Shown here: positions 52,367 to 61,533 of the stretch, in pieces
Layout: each line of letters opens with the position of its first letter
Numbering within the stretch: position 1 is the stretch's first letter
Origin: Cupriavidus sp.
Lineage (GTDB): Bacteria > Pseudomonadota > Gammaproteobacteria > Burkholderiales > Burkholderiaceae
Assembly (NCBI GenBank): GCA_031181345.1
Contig: JAPSLC010000001.1
Span: forward strand, 149,698-213,697
Direction of reading: 5' to 3'
Length of the DNA stretch: 64,000 nt
The notes under the pieces: model-generated
Database searches by the model: none
Told to the model about the DNA's origin: nothing
What the model saw: only the letters and a program-made list of their open reading frames with translations
Made by a program: the position numbers and the translations under genes

Positions 52367-54628
52367 TCAGAACGCCAGCGTCGCCTGCACGTAGAACGTG
52401 CGCGGCATGCCGACGTACTTGCCCAGGTTGTTGTCGGTCGAGCGCGTGAAATAGCGGCGATCGAACAGGTTCTTGACGCCCACCGCGACCTTCAGGTTCG
52501 ACATCGACTTGCCGAAGTCGTAGCCCAGGCGCATGTGTACAAGCGCGTAGCCGGGGATATCGCCATGTTGTCCATCAGGGCTCTCGGCGGTCCGATATGG
52601 GACGGTCCCGCTAGGATCGCCCGGCGAATGCTGGCGCGACTGCGCGAAGCCATCCAGGTTCAGCGTCCAGCGGTTGCGGCTGTAGCGCACGCCAGCGGTC
52701 GCCACATGGCGCGAGTAGAACGGCAGGTCGCGGCCGGCGAACGTGCCGTGGTTGTAGGTCGCCTCGGTATAGGTGTAGCCGGCATACGCCGACAGGCCGG
52801 CCAGCGTCTTCGACAGCGTGCCGAAGTCGTAGCGCAGCGAGCTCTCCACGCCGCGGTGGCGCGTCGCGCCCAGATTGGTCCACGCGTCCGGGCTGCCCAT
52901 CGTGCCGCCGCGCAGCTGCAGCTCGTCGTCGAAGTCGATATTGAACAGCGTCAGCTCGCCGCCCCAGCCGTTGGCGTTGAAGTGCGTGCCCAGCTCGTAG
53001 GTCTTCGCCTTTTCCGGCGCCAGCCCGTTGGTGGTCTGCGCGATCTGGAAGTACTGCAGCGGGCCGAACGAGACGCCGGCATTGCCGAACAGCTTCCAGT
53101 TGTCGCTGACGTGGTACATCACCGCCAGCGAAGGCAGCGGCTCGTCCGACTTGATGTCGGTACGGCGCTGCGTGAAATGGTCTGTCACGTTGGAGCGGAT
53201 CATTTCATAGCGCAGCCCCGGCGTGATGGTCCAGTTGCCGACGTTGATGGTGTCGTCGATATAGATCGCGTTGGCCGTGGTGCCGCCGCTGCGCCATTGG
53301 TACATCGGCGAGGCGATCGTGGTCGGATCGACCGTGCCCGGCGTATAGAACGCCGTGCGCGATGCCTGCTCGTCGCTCGACTCGCGCAGGTAGCGGTAGC
53401 CGACGCTGACCTCGTGGCTGATGTTGGCGCCGCGGAACAGCTGCGAATAGCGCGGCTCGACGGCGAAGGTGTGATAGTGGCGCGGGAAGGCCCCCAGGCG
53501 GCGTTCCACGCGATTGTTGGTCGTCCTTTCGCTCTCGATCTGGCTGCCGCGGAAGCTGTCGGTGTAGTACGTCAGCACCTCGAACTTGCGGTTGTTGTCC
53601 TGGTGCGAGTACTTCAGCGAGACGTCGTTGCGGCGGCCGGCGAACGTGTCGTAGGGCCGCACCGACTGGAACGGATCGGCGGCGTATTGCGCGGCCGTCA
53701 GCCCGCCCGGCATGTCGGCCAGCGCCTCGTAATAGTGGTAGCTGGCGGTGATCTGGTCCGTGCTGGAGATCCGGTACGAACCCTTGAGCATCAGGTCGTC
53801 GATATCGACGCGGTCATTGCTGCGGCGATAGCCGTCGCCGTGCACGCCCGAGTACATCAGCGCGCCGCCCAGGCCGTTGTCGTTGGTGCCGCCGATGAAG
53901 ACGCTCGGCATGGTCTTCACATTGCCGCCGTGCGTTGCGATCTCGGTCTCCACCGAGGCCTGCGCGGCAAAGGTCTGCGGAATCGGCCGGGTCACGAAGT
54001 TGATGATGCCGCCGACGTTCTGCGGGCCATAGCGCACCGAGCCGGCGCCGCGCACCACGTCGATGGTGTCGATATTGCCCATCGACAGCGGGGCCATCGA
54101 CAGCTGCGGCTGGCCGTAGGGCGCCACCGCCAGCGGAATGCCGTCCAGCAGCACGGTCGAGCGCGGCGACAGGCGCGAGGCCAGGCCGCGCACGCCGACG
54201 TTCAGCGAGATGTCGCTGCCGCCGGTGCCGTTGCTGTCCTGCACCTGCACGCCCGGCATGCGGCGCAGCACCTCGCGCACGTTGGTCGCGCCGCTCTCCT
54301 CGATGGTGCGCCGGTCGGCGATCGAGCGCGCGCCCGGATGCTCCAGCACCTTGGTTTCGTTCGGCTGGTCCAGCCAGTTGCCGACCACGGTCACGGTGCT
54401 CAGCGTCTTGTCGGCGTCCGCGGCCGGCGCGGCTGCCTCGGCCTGGGCCTGCGCGGATCCCTGGGCGGTCACGACAGGCTCGGCCGAACGGGCCGAGGAC
54501 GACAGGCACAGCAGTGCGACGCCGGCGGCTGCGGCAGTCAGGCGGAAGGCGGCTTGCAAGATCGAATCCTGAAGAAAGGCGGGAAAGCGGTGTCGGGTTC
54601 GTGCGACGGCGCGGTGACGGGACCGCAT
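52367..54628 (-). CDS. TonB-dependent ferric siderophore receptor (FecA-like)
   Basis: A 753-residue outer-membrane receptor. After a long signal region comes the plug domain (TIEESGATNVREVLRRMPGVQVQDSNGTGGSDISLNVGVRGL, STVLLDGIPLAVAPYGQPQLS, VRYGPQNVGGIINFVTRPI). The 22-strand barrel ends in the consensus TFYVQATLAF with C-terminal Phe. No extra N-terminal signalling domain is present, so it is not of the FecA-FecR transducing type. A Fur-like box (54681-54699) lies upstream, and a siderophore-exporter-like MFS gene is divergent, pointing to iron uptake. The ligand cannot be told from sequence alone. Confidence 0.88.
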   Translation of the reverse strand: MRSRHRAVARTRHRFPAFLQDSILQAAFRLTAAAAGVALLCLSSSARSAEPVVTAQGSAQAQAEAAAPAADADKTLSTVTVVGNWLDQPNETKVLEHPGARSIADRRTIEESGATNVREVLRRMPGVQVQDSNGTGGSDISLNVGVRGLASRLSPRSTVLLDGIPLAVAPYGQPQLSMAPLSMGNIDTIDVVRGAGSVRYGPQNVGGIINFVTRPIPQTFAAQASVETEIATHGGNVKTMPSVFIGGTNDNGLGGALMYSGVHGDGYRRSNDRVDIDDLMLKGSYRISSTDQITASYHYYEALADMPGGLTAAQYAADPFQSVRPYDTFAGRRNDVSLKYSHQDNNRKFEVLTYYTDSFRGSQIESERTTNNRVERRLGAFPRHYHTFAVEPRYSQLFRGANISHEVSVGYRYLRESSDEQASRTAFYTPGTVDPTTIASPMYQWRSGGTTANAIYIDDTINVGNWTITPGLRYEMIRSNVTDHFTQRRTDIKSDEPLPSLAVMYHVSDNWKLFGNAGVSFGPLQYFQIAQTTNGLAPEKAKTYELGTHFNANGWGGELTLFNIDFDDELQLRGGTMGSPDAWTNLGATRHRGVESSLRYDFGTLSKTLAGLSAYAGYTYTEATYNHGTFAGRDLPFYSRHVATAGVRYSRNRWTLNLDGFAQSRQHSPGDPSGTVPYRTAESPDGQHGDIPGYALVHMRLGYDFGKSMSNLKVAVGVKNLFDRRYFTRSTDNNLGKYVGMPRTFYVQATLAF

Positions 54629-54680
54629 CGAGTGGAAGCGGCATCACGGCGTAGGCGTCACCCGAGGAAGCGGCGAATTA

Positions 54681-54699
54681 TAAATGCGAGTCATTCTCA
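54681..54699. promoter_or_regulatory. Fur-like box
   Basis: ATAAATGCGAGTCATTCTC matches 12 of 19 positions of the Fur consensus GATAATGATAATCATTATC, including ATG and TCATT, in an unusually AT-rich spot 53 bp upstream of the receptor start. Iron-dependent repression of the receptor, and possibly of the divergent exporter, is likely. Confidence 0.65.
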
Positions 54700-54930
54700 G
54701 GCGCGGCAAAGCTGCCATACCGTTATGGTTGACGTTGCATAAGGCCAACACCGCGCCGCCGGCAGGGATTCATGTAACGTCGAGCGCGCCCGCCGCCGCT
54801 CCGCTAGAATTCCGGCTTGCCGGCGCCAAGGTGAGCCAAGGTGAGCCAAGGCCTTGCCCGAGCCACACCGGTCTCCCGCTGTCCCGGCAGCCGCCACCGC
54901 ACAAGTGCGGCGCCGCTTTTCTCTCCCGCC

Positions 54931-56193
54931 ATGCCTTGCACCCCTGCCCGCACCGCCCCGGCCGCTTCCGACCCGGATTCGGTCTTTCGCGACCCCGGTT
55001 TCCGCATGTTCTGGTGCGCCCGTCTGTGTACGACGATCGGCTACCAGATCCTGACCGTGGCGGTGGGCTGGCAGATGTACGACCTGACCGGCGATCCGCT
55101 GATGCTGGGGCTGGTCGGCCTGGTGCAGTTCCTGCCCTCGGTGGTGCTGCTGCTGATGTCGGGCCACGTCGCCGATCGCTTCGACCGGCGCCAGATCGTG
55201 CGGATCTGCCAGCTGACCGAAGCGGCGATTGCCATTGGCATGGCGGCGGCGAGTCTGGCCGGCTGGGTCCGGCACGAACACATCTTCCTCTTCGTTGCGC
55301 TGCTCGGCGCGACCCGCGCCTTCGAAACGCCCACGCTGCAGGCGCTGCTGCCCAGCGTGGTGACGGCGCGCCAGCTGCCGCGCGCGGTGGCGCTGTCGAG
55401 CTCCGCGACGCAGACCGCGATCATCGTCGGCCCGGCGCTCGGCGGCTTTGCCTATGTGGCGGGCCCCGGCGTGGTCTACGGCATCGGCGCGCTGCTGTTC
55501 CTGGCGGCCGCCACGTTGATCACGCTGCTGCGGCTGCGCCAGCGGCCGCAGCGGCTGACCGCCCCGGTCAGCGTCGCCACCCTGTTCGCCGGGTTTGCCT
55601 ATATCCGCAGCCGGCCCGTGCTGCTGGGCGCCATCTCGCTCGATCTGTTCGCGGTGCTGCTGGGCGGCGCGACCGCGCTGCTGCCGATCTATGCGCGCGA
55701 CATCCTGCATACCGGTCCGTGGGGCCTGGGTTTGCTGCGCTCGTCGCCGGCGATCGGCGCGCTGGCCACGGCAATCTGGCTGGCGCGCCATCCGCTGGAG
55801 CGCAAGGTGGGCCGCGTGATGTTCGGCGCGGTGGCGCTGTTCGGCCTGGCGACGATCTGCTTCGGGCTGTCGACGCTGCTGCCGTTGTCGATGCTGGCCC
55901 TCGTGGTGCTGGGCGCCTCCGACATGATCAGCGTGGTGGTGCGCTCGACGCTGGTCCAGCTCGATACGCCGGACGACATGCGCGGCCGGGTTGGCGCGGT
56001 CAACTCGGTCTTTATCGGCGCCTCCAATCAGCTTGGCGAATTCGAGTCCGGCGTGACGGCGGCCTGGCTCGGCCCCGTCGGCGCGGTGCTGCTGGGCGGC
56101 ATCGGCACGCTGGTGGTGGTGGCGGTGTGGATGCGGCTGTTCCCGGCGCTGGCCAGCCGCAACCGGCTTCACGACGGCGCCGGCCCCACTTGA
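54931..56193 (+). CDS. MFS exporter, EntS-like
   Basis: A 420-residue major facilitator with about 11-12 transmembrane segments, of the enterobactin-exporter type (MFS_3). Features are RMFWCARLCTTIGYQILTVAVGWQMYDLTGDPLMLGLVGLVQFLPSV, GHVADRFDRRQIVRICQ (the loop 2-3 motif) and DTPDDMRGRVGAVNSVFIGASNQLGEFESG. It probably exports a siderophore or another small molecule. The ATG at 54931 fits the family; an upstream ATG at 54841 adds a non-conserved leader over a GTGAGCCAAG short tandem repeat. It is divergent from the TonB receptor and may share iron control. Confidence 0.82.
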   Translation: MPCTPARTAPAASDPDSVFRDPGFRMFWCARLCTTIGYQILTVAVGWQMYDLTGDPLMLGLVGLVQFLPSVVLLLMSGHVADRFDRRQIVRICQLTEAAIAIGMAAASLAGWVRHEHIFLFVALLGATRAFETPTLQALLPSVVTARQLPRAVALSSSATQTAIIVGPALGGFAYVAGPGVVYGIGALLFLAAATLITLLRLRQRPQRLTAPVSVATLFAGFAYIRSRPVLLGAISLDLFAVLLGGATALLPIYARDILHTGPWGLGLLRSSPAIGALATAIWLARHPLERKVGRVMFGAVALFGLATICFGLSTLLPLSMLALVVLGASDMISVVVRSTLVQLDTPDDMRGRVGAVNSVFIGASNQLGEFESGVTAAWLGPVGAVLLGGIGTLVVVAVWMRLFPALASRNRLHDGAGPT

Positions 56194-56195
56194 GC

Positions 56196-56211
56196 CGTAC
56201 CCGTTTCTGCG
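56196..56211 (+). repeat. Outlying origin iteron copy
   Basis: A perfect forward copy of the origin iteron three bases after the exporter stop codon, 13 kb from the array. The rest of the gap to 56494 is AT-rich in parts (TTTTTTCAATCC, GGTAAATATTGTCAATTTCG) and must hold the promoter of the NAGGN operon; no clear -35/-10 was identified. Confidence 0.9.
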
Positions 56212-56494
56212 TGCCGCCACGCTACTGAAAGCGACGCCAGAGACACTCCTTCCGATATTTTTTCAATCCGCTGCAGCCCTTGCCCAGCAAGGGCTCGCGC
56301 CCGTTCGGCCCGCTCCGGGCAAAATATTCACTGAAACCATTTCTCCATCGATCTGTCCGGTAAATATTGTCAATTTCGATTATCTGTAGGCGAAATCCGA
56401 CATTGCGTCGGATGAGCGCGGGCAGACCCCGAGATCGCCCCGTGCGATAAGCAAGGGTGTCCCGCGCGCCTGCGGGCAAGGGAGCAGACCATCG

Positions 56495-58276
56495 ATGTGC
56501 GGTATCGCAGGAGAAATACGTTTCGATCAACAAATGGCCGACCTTCACGCCGTGGCCGACATGGCGCGCGTGCAGGCTGCGCGCGGCCCTGACGGCGAAG
56601 GGCTGTTCGGCCTCGGCCGGCGCGCCTTCGGGCATCGGCGCCTGCGGATCATGGATCTGTCCGAGCGCGCGCATCAGCCCTTCATCGACAACGCGCTGGG
56701 GATGGGCATCGTCTTCAACGGCGCGATCTACAACCACCATGCGCTGCGCGAGGAACTGAGCGCGCGCGGCTACACCTTCTCGTCGACTGGCGACACCGAG
56801 GTCATCATCAAGGCCTGGCATGCCTGGGGTCCCGCGGCGCTGGACCGCCTGGCCGGCATGTTCGCGTTCGCGCTGTGGGAGCGCGATACCGGCGTCACGC
56901 ACCTGGTGCGCGACCGCCTCGGCATCAAGCCGCTGTACTACAGCCAGGATGCGCGGCGCCTGCGCTTCGCCTCGACGCTGCCGGCGCTGCTGGCCGGCGG
57001 CGACATCGATACCGCGCTCGATCCGGTCGCGCTGCATCACTATCTGACGCTGCACGCCGTGGTGCCGGCCCCGCATACGATCGTGCAGGGCGTGCGCAAG
57101 CTGCCGCCCGCCACGCATATGACGGTGCATGCGGACGGCCGCACCGAAACGCGCACGTGGTGGCGGCTGGACTTCGTGCACGACGCCGCCGACGAGGCGC
57201 GCTCCTTCGAGGAATGGCGCGACATGACGCTGGCCGCGCTGCGCGATGCGGTGCGCCTGCGTACGGTCGCCGATGTGCCGGTCGGCGTGCTGCTCTCGGG
57301 CGGCGTCGACTCCAGCCTGATCACCGGCCTGCTCGCAGAAACGGGTACGCCCGACCTGCGCACCTATGCGATCGGCTTCGAGGCGGCCGGCGGCGAGGCC
57401 GGCGACGAGTTCCACTATTCGGATCTGGTGGCGCGGCATTTCGGCACGCGCCACGAGAAGATGATGATCCCGGCGGCCGATCTGCTGGACGCCTTGCCCG
57501 ATGCGATCCGCGCGATGAGCGAGCCGATGGTCAGCCACGACTGCGTGGCCTTCTATCTGCTGTCGGCCGCGGTCGCGCGCCATAGCCGCGTGGTGCAGAG
57601 CGGGCAGGGCGCCGACGAGGTGTTCGGCGGCTACCACTGGTATCCGCCGCTGGCGGCCAATACCGATGCCGACGGCGGCGTCGCGGCCTATCGCAAGGTG
57701 TTCTTCGACCGTACGCAGTCGGAGATGGCCGAGCTGCTGTCGCCGCAATGGCTGGCCGACGATCCGAGCGGCCGCTTCCTGGCGGCGCATTTCGCCATGT
57801 CGGGCGCCGACAGCGCGATCGATCGCGCGCTGCGGCTCGACACCACGGTGATGCTGGTCGAGGACCCGGTCAAGCGCGTCGACAACATGACGATGGCGCA
57901 TGCGCTGGAGGCGCGCGTGCCCTTCCTCGATCACCGGCTGGTGGAGCTGGCCGCGCGCATGCCGGCGCGCCACAAGATCGCCGCGGGCGGCAAGCACGTA
58001 CTGAAGGAAGCCGCGCGCAAGGTGATTCCCGCCGAGGTGATCGACCGCCCCAAGGGCTATTTCCCGGTGCCGGCGCTCAAGTACCTGCGCGGCCCGTTCC
58101 TCGACTACGTGCGCGGCCTGGTCGACAGCGATGCGGCGCGCCAGCGCGGCCTGTACCGGCCCGGCGTGGTCGAGTCGATGCTGGCCGATCCCGATTCCCA
58201 CCTCACCCCGCTCAAGGGCTCGAAGCTGTGGCAGGTCGCGCTGCTCGAGGGGTGGCTGCAGGCGCAGGGCCTGTGA
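56495..58276 (+). CDS. asnO: N-acetylglutaminylglutamine amidotransferase
   Basis: A 593-residue asparagine-synthetase-like enzyme. The N-terminal glutaminase domain starts MCGIAGEIRF, with Cys2 as nucleophile, and the synthetase domain has the PP-loop VLLSGGVDSSLI (about 265-276) and GQGADEVFGGYHWYPP. In the NAGGN pathway it amidates the dipeptide to N-acetylglutaminylglutamine amide, an osmoprotectant. AAGGGAG lies upstream of the ATG. The next gene is the NAGGN synthetase, then an M42 peptidase, the standard gene order. The coding sequence contains an exact origin iteron at 57334-57349, encoding AETGT. Confidence 0.92.
   Translation: MCGIAGEIRFDQQMADLHAVADMARVQAARGPDGEGLFGLGRRAFGHRRLRIMDLSERAHQPFIDNALGMGIVFNGAIYNHHALREELSARGYTFSSTGDTEVIIKAWHAWGPAALDRLAGMFAFALWERDTGVTHLVRDRLGIKPLYYSQDARRLRFASTLPALLAGGDIDTALDPVALHHYLTLHAVVPAPHTIVQGVRKLPPATHMTVHADGRTETRTWWRLDFVHDAADEARSFEEWRDMTLAALRDAVRLRTVADVPVGVLLSGGVDSSLITGLLAETGTPDLRTYAIGFEAAGGEAGDEFHYSDLVARHFGTRHEKMMIPAADLLDALPDAIRAMSEPMVSHDCVAFYLLSAAVARHSRVVQSGQGADEVFGGYHWYPPLAANTDADGGVAAYRKVFFDRTQSEMAELLSPQWLADDPSGRFLAAHFAMSGADSAIDRALRLDTTVMLVEDPVKRVDNMTMAHALEARVPFLDHRLVELAARMPARHKIAAGGKHVLKEAARKVIPAEVIDRPKGYFPVPALKYLRGPFLDYVRGLVDSDAARQRGLYRPGVVESMLADPDSHLTPLKGSKLWQVALLEGWLQAQGL
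57334..57349 (-). repeat. Outlying origin iteron copy inside asnO
   Basis: A perfect reverse copy of the 16-bp iteron within the asnO coding sequence, in the codons for the AETGT stretch after the PP-loop. It is the most distant rightward copy seen, about 14 kb from the array. Confidence 0.9.
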
Positions 58277-58410
58277 GGGCGGCCATGACTGGCGATCGAC
58301 CTGCAGGCCCCGAACCCGACGATGAAGCCAACGGCCGCCGCGCGCGGCCGCAGTCCCTTGTTGGCAACGACACGAGCCAGAACGCGGACAACAACGAGGA
58401 GAAAGATCCA

Positions 58411-60234
58411 ATGTCGACCGTCAATGCGGAAGTCCGTCCCGGCAAGAGCGCCACGCTTGCCGATTCGCTCCATCTGGGCGCGCCCGCCGGCGCCCAGGCG
58501 CAGGTGCCGCGCGCCGTGATGCACGACGCCGGCAGTGCGCCGGCGCAGCAGGATTCGGCGATGCAGCCGAGCCCGGCGCCCGCGCCGGTGTCCGCGCGCC
58601 CGAACGCGATGCTCGACTGCGGCTGGGGCCGCCTGATGTTCGCGCCGTCGTTCGAATCGCCGGCGCGGCTCGCCGCCGAGCTGCAGCAGGAGGCGCCGGG
58701 CCGGCGCGATATCGCGCTATATGTGGAAGCGCCGCAGCTGCTGCTGGCCGAGGCGCCGCAGACGCTGTTCCTCGACCCGTCGCTGCTGTTCCGCCGCACG
58801 CTGGAGGACGGCGATGCCGCGGTGGCGACTGGCGCCGCGGGCGTGACGATCCGCCGCCTGTCGACCCGCGCCGATATCGCCGCGATCAACCGCCTCTACT
58901 CGTCGCGCCACATGGTGCCGCTCGATCCCGCCACGGTCTGGCGCCAGCGCGAGCACGACGCGGTGGTCTACCTGATCGCCGAGGACGAATCGACCGGCGA
59001 CATCATCGGTTCCGCGATGGGCGTCGACCATCTGCTGGCCTTTGGCGACGAGCGCGGCGGCAGCAGCCTGTGGTGCCTGGTGGTCGATCCGCAGACCCAT
59101 CTGGCCGGCGTCGGCCAGGCACTGGTGCGCGAGCTGATCGCGCTGTTCTCCGCGCGCGGACGCAAGCACCTGGACCTGTCGGTGCTGCACGACAACCAGC
59201 ACGCGATCGGCCTGTACCACAAGCTCGGCTTCGTGCAGGTCGACGGCTTCGTCGTCAAGCACAAGAACGCGATCAACGAGCCGCTGTTCGCCGGCTCCAG
59301 CGAGTGCGACAACCTGAATCCCTACGCCGCGCTGATCGTCAAGGAAGCGCGCCGGCGCGGCATCGGCGTCGAGATCATCGATGCCGATGCCGGCATCTTC
59401 AGCCTGCGCTATGGCGGCCGCGAGATCCTGTGCCGCGAGTCGCTGTCCGAGCTGACCGGCGCGGTGGCAATGACCTGGTGCCAGGACAAGGCGCTGACGC
59501 GCAAGCGGCTGGAGCAGGTCGGGCTGAAGGTGCCGGCGCAGCGCCAGATCGGCACCGATGCCGAGAACCTCGCCTTCCTCGCCGAGCACGGTTCGGTGGT
59601 AGTCAAGCCCGCATTCGGCGAGCAGGGCCGCGGCATCAGCGTCGACGTGCGCACCGACGAGCATCTGCGCAGCGCCATCGACACCGCGCACCAGGAGGGC
59701 GGCACGGTACTGCTCGAATCGTTCTGCCCCGGCCAGGACCTGCGCATCGTGGTGATCGGCTACGAGGTGGTCGCCGCCGCCATCCGCAAGCCGGCCGAGG
59801 TGGTCGGCGATGGACAGGCCGACCTGAAGACGCTGATCGAGCGCCACAGCGCGCGGCGCAGCGCGGCCACCGGCGGCGAGAGCCGCATTCCGCTCGATGC
59901 CGAGACCGAACGCTGCCTGGCGGCGCAGGGCCTGACGCTGCAATCGGTGCCGGCCGCTGGCGAGCGCGTGCCGGTGCGCAAGACTGCGAATCTGCATACC
60001 GGCGGCACGCTGCACGACGTCACCGCGCAGCTGCATCCGGTGCTGCGCGAGGCCGCGCAGACCGCGGCGCGCGCGCTGCGCATCCCGGTGGTCGGCCTGG
60101 ACTTCCTGGTACCGGCCGCCGACCGCCCCGAGTACGTGATCATCGAAGCGAACGAGCGGCCCGGCCTGGCCAATCACGAGCCGCAGCCGACCGCGGAGCG
60201 CTTCGTCGATCTGTTGTTTCCCTTTACTTCGTGA
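58411..60234 (+). CDS. ngs: N-acetylglutaminylglutamine synthetase
   Basis: A 607-residue two-domain enzyme. A GNAT acetyltransferase-like domain (about 150-290: VTIRRLSTRADIAAINRLY, SLWCLVVDPQTHLAGVGQALVRELIALF) precedes an ATP-grasp domain (about 320-600: DKALTRKRLEQVGLKVPAQRQI, VVVKPAFGEQGRGISVDVRT, PVVGLDFLVP, VIIEANERPGLANHEPQPT). It makes N-acetylglutaminylglutamine from glutamine and acetyl donor. I prefer the ATG at 58411, preceded by GAGGAGAAA; an in-frame ATG at 58285, 8 bp after asnO, would add 42 poorly conserved residues. Confidence 0.9.
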   Translation: MSTVNAEVRPGKSATLADSLHLGAPAGAQAQVPRAVMHDAGSAPAQQDSAMQPSPAPAPVSARPNAMLDCGWGRLMFAPSFESPARLAAELQQEAPGRRDIALYVEAPQLLLAEAPQTLFLDPSLLFRRTLEDGDAAVATGAAGVTIRRLSTRADIAAINRLYSSRHMVPLDPATVWRQREHDAVVYLIAEDESTGDIIGSAMGVDHLLAFGDERGGSSLWCLVVDPQTHLAGVGQALVRELIALFSARGRKHLDLSVLHDNQHAIGLYHKLGFVQVDGFVVKHKNAINEPLFAGSSECDNLNPYAALIVKEARRRGIGVEIIDADAGIFSLRYGGREILCRESLSELTGAVAMTWCQDKALTRKRLEQVGLKVPAQRQIGTDAENLAFLAEHGSVVVKPAFGEQGRGISVDVRTDEHLRSAIDTAHQEGGTVLLESFCPGQDLRIVVIGYEVVAAAIRKPAEVVGDGQADLKTLIERHSARRSAATGGESRIPLDAETERCLAAQGLTLQSVPAAGERVPVRKTANLHTGGTLHDVTAQLHPVLREAAQTAARALRIPVVGLDFLVPAADRPEYVIIEANERPGLANHEPQPTAERFVDLLFPFTS

Positions 60235-60284
60235 GCCGCGCCTTGGGTGACGTCCATATCGCGCGGCGCCACGCATCGACATCC

Positions 60285-61487
60285 ATGCAGAAACTGAAGA
60301 TTGACCGGCTGTACCTGAAGACCGCGCTGCTCGAGCTGCTGTCCATTCCCAGCCCGGCGGGTTTGACCGACGAGATCGTGCACTACACCGCCCATGTGCT
60401 CGACGGTCTCGACATCCCGTACCAACTGACCCGGCGCGGCACCATCCGTGCGACGCTGCGCGGCAATAGCGCCAACAGCGGCATGGGGCCTGATTGCGCG
60501 ATCGTCGCGCACCTCGATACGCTCGGCGCGATGGTGCGCGAGCTCAAGCCGAACGGCCGGCTCGCGCTGGCGCCGATCGGCACCTGGTCCAGCCGCTGGG
60601 CCGAAGGCGGCCGCGTGACGCTGTTTACCGAGCACGGCCGGCATCGCGGCTCGGTGCTGCCGCTGCTCGCCTCGGGCCACGTCTACAACGAGGCCGTGGA
60701 CACGCAGCCGGTCAACTGGGACCAGCTCGAACTGCGGCTCGACGAACCGGCGGCGACGCCGGAGCAGATGCGTGCGCTCGGCATCCAGGTCGGCGACTTC
60801 GTCGCCTTCGACGCCAATCCCGAGATACTGGACAACGGCTATGTCGTCTCGCGGCATCTGGACAACAAGGCCGGCGTCGCCGCGGTGCTGGCCGCGCTGA
60901 AAGCCGTGCGCGAGAGCGGCGCGTCGGTACCGATGGATTGCCATGCGGTGTTCACGCTGACCGAGGAGGTCGGCTCCGGCGCGACCGCGGTGATCGAGGA
61001 CGACGTCAGCGAGGTGATCGGCATCGATATCGGCCCGGTGGCGCCGGGGCAGGGCGCGCGCGAGGAGGGCGTGACGATTCCGCTGATGGACTCGGCCGGT
61101 CCGCACGACTATCACCTGACGCGGCGCCTGCTGCGGCTGTGCGACGAGCATGGCATCCCCAGCCATCGCGACGTGTTCCGCTTCTACCATTCGGACGCGG
61201 GCGCCGCGGTCAGCGCGGGCCACGACGTGCGCACCGCGCTGCTGTGCTTCGGCGCCGATGCTTCGCACGGCTACGAGCGGACGCATCTGGACGTGTTGGT
61301 GCATCTGGCCGAGCTGCTGACCGTCTATATCCAGAGCGGGCCCACGCTGCCGGAGGACCGCCAGCGCCGCATGGGCTCGGTGGCGGGCTTCTCGCACCAG
61401 CTCGATCCGCGCCAGCTGACGCGCAGCGAGACGCCATTGCCCGATGCCGGCGAACTGGTGCATACGCGTCGCGAGGGTTCCTCGTGA
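60285..61487 (+). CDS. NAGGN-operon M42-family metallopeptidase
   Basis: A 400-residue M42-type aminopeptidase homologue. The expected dinuclear metal ligands are all present: His and Asp in CAIVAHLDTLG, Asp in LDNKAGVAAVL, Glu-Glu in TLTEEVGSGAT, Asp in IGIDIGPVAPG and His in FGADASHGYERTH. It is the third gene of the conserved osmoprotectant operon. Its precise job is unsettled: it could degrade the dipeptide on return to low osmolarity or act in its maturation. The start follows the synthetase stop by about 50 bp; GTG codons upstream are alternatives. Confidence 0.88.
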   Translation: MQKLKIDRLYLKTALLELLSIPSPAGLTDEIVHYTAHVLDGLDIPYQLTRRGTIRATLRGNSANSGMGPDCAIVAHLDTLGAMVRELKPNGRLALAPIGTWSSRWAEGGRVTLFTEHGRHRGSVLPLLASGHVYNEAVDTQPVNWDQLELRLDEPAATPEQMRALGIQVGDFVAFDANPEILDNGYVVSRHLDNKAGVAAVLAALKAVRESGASVPMDCHAVFTLTEEVGSGATAVIEDDVSEVIGIDIGPVAPGQGAREEGVTIPLMDSAGPHDYHLTRRLLRLCDEHGIPSHRDVFRFYHSDAGAAVSAGHDVRTALLCFGADASHGYERTHLDVLVHLAELLTVYIQSGPTLPEDRQRRMGSVAGFSHQLDPRQLTRSETPLPDAGELVHTRREGSS

Positions 61488-61533
61488 TGCACCGTGACGC
61501 CCTCTTGATGCCATCTTCCCCGGAGCCGACGCC

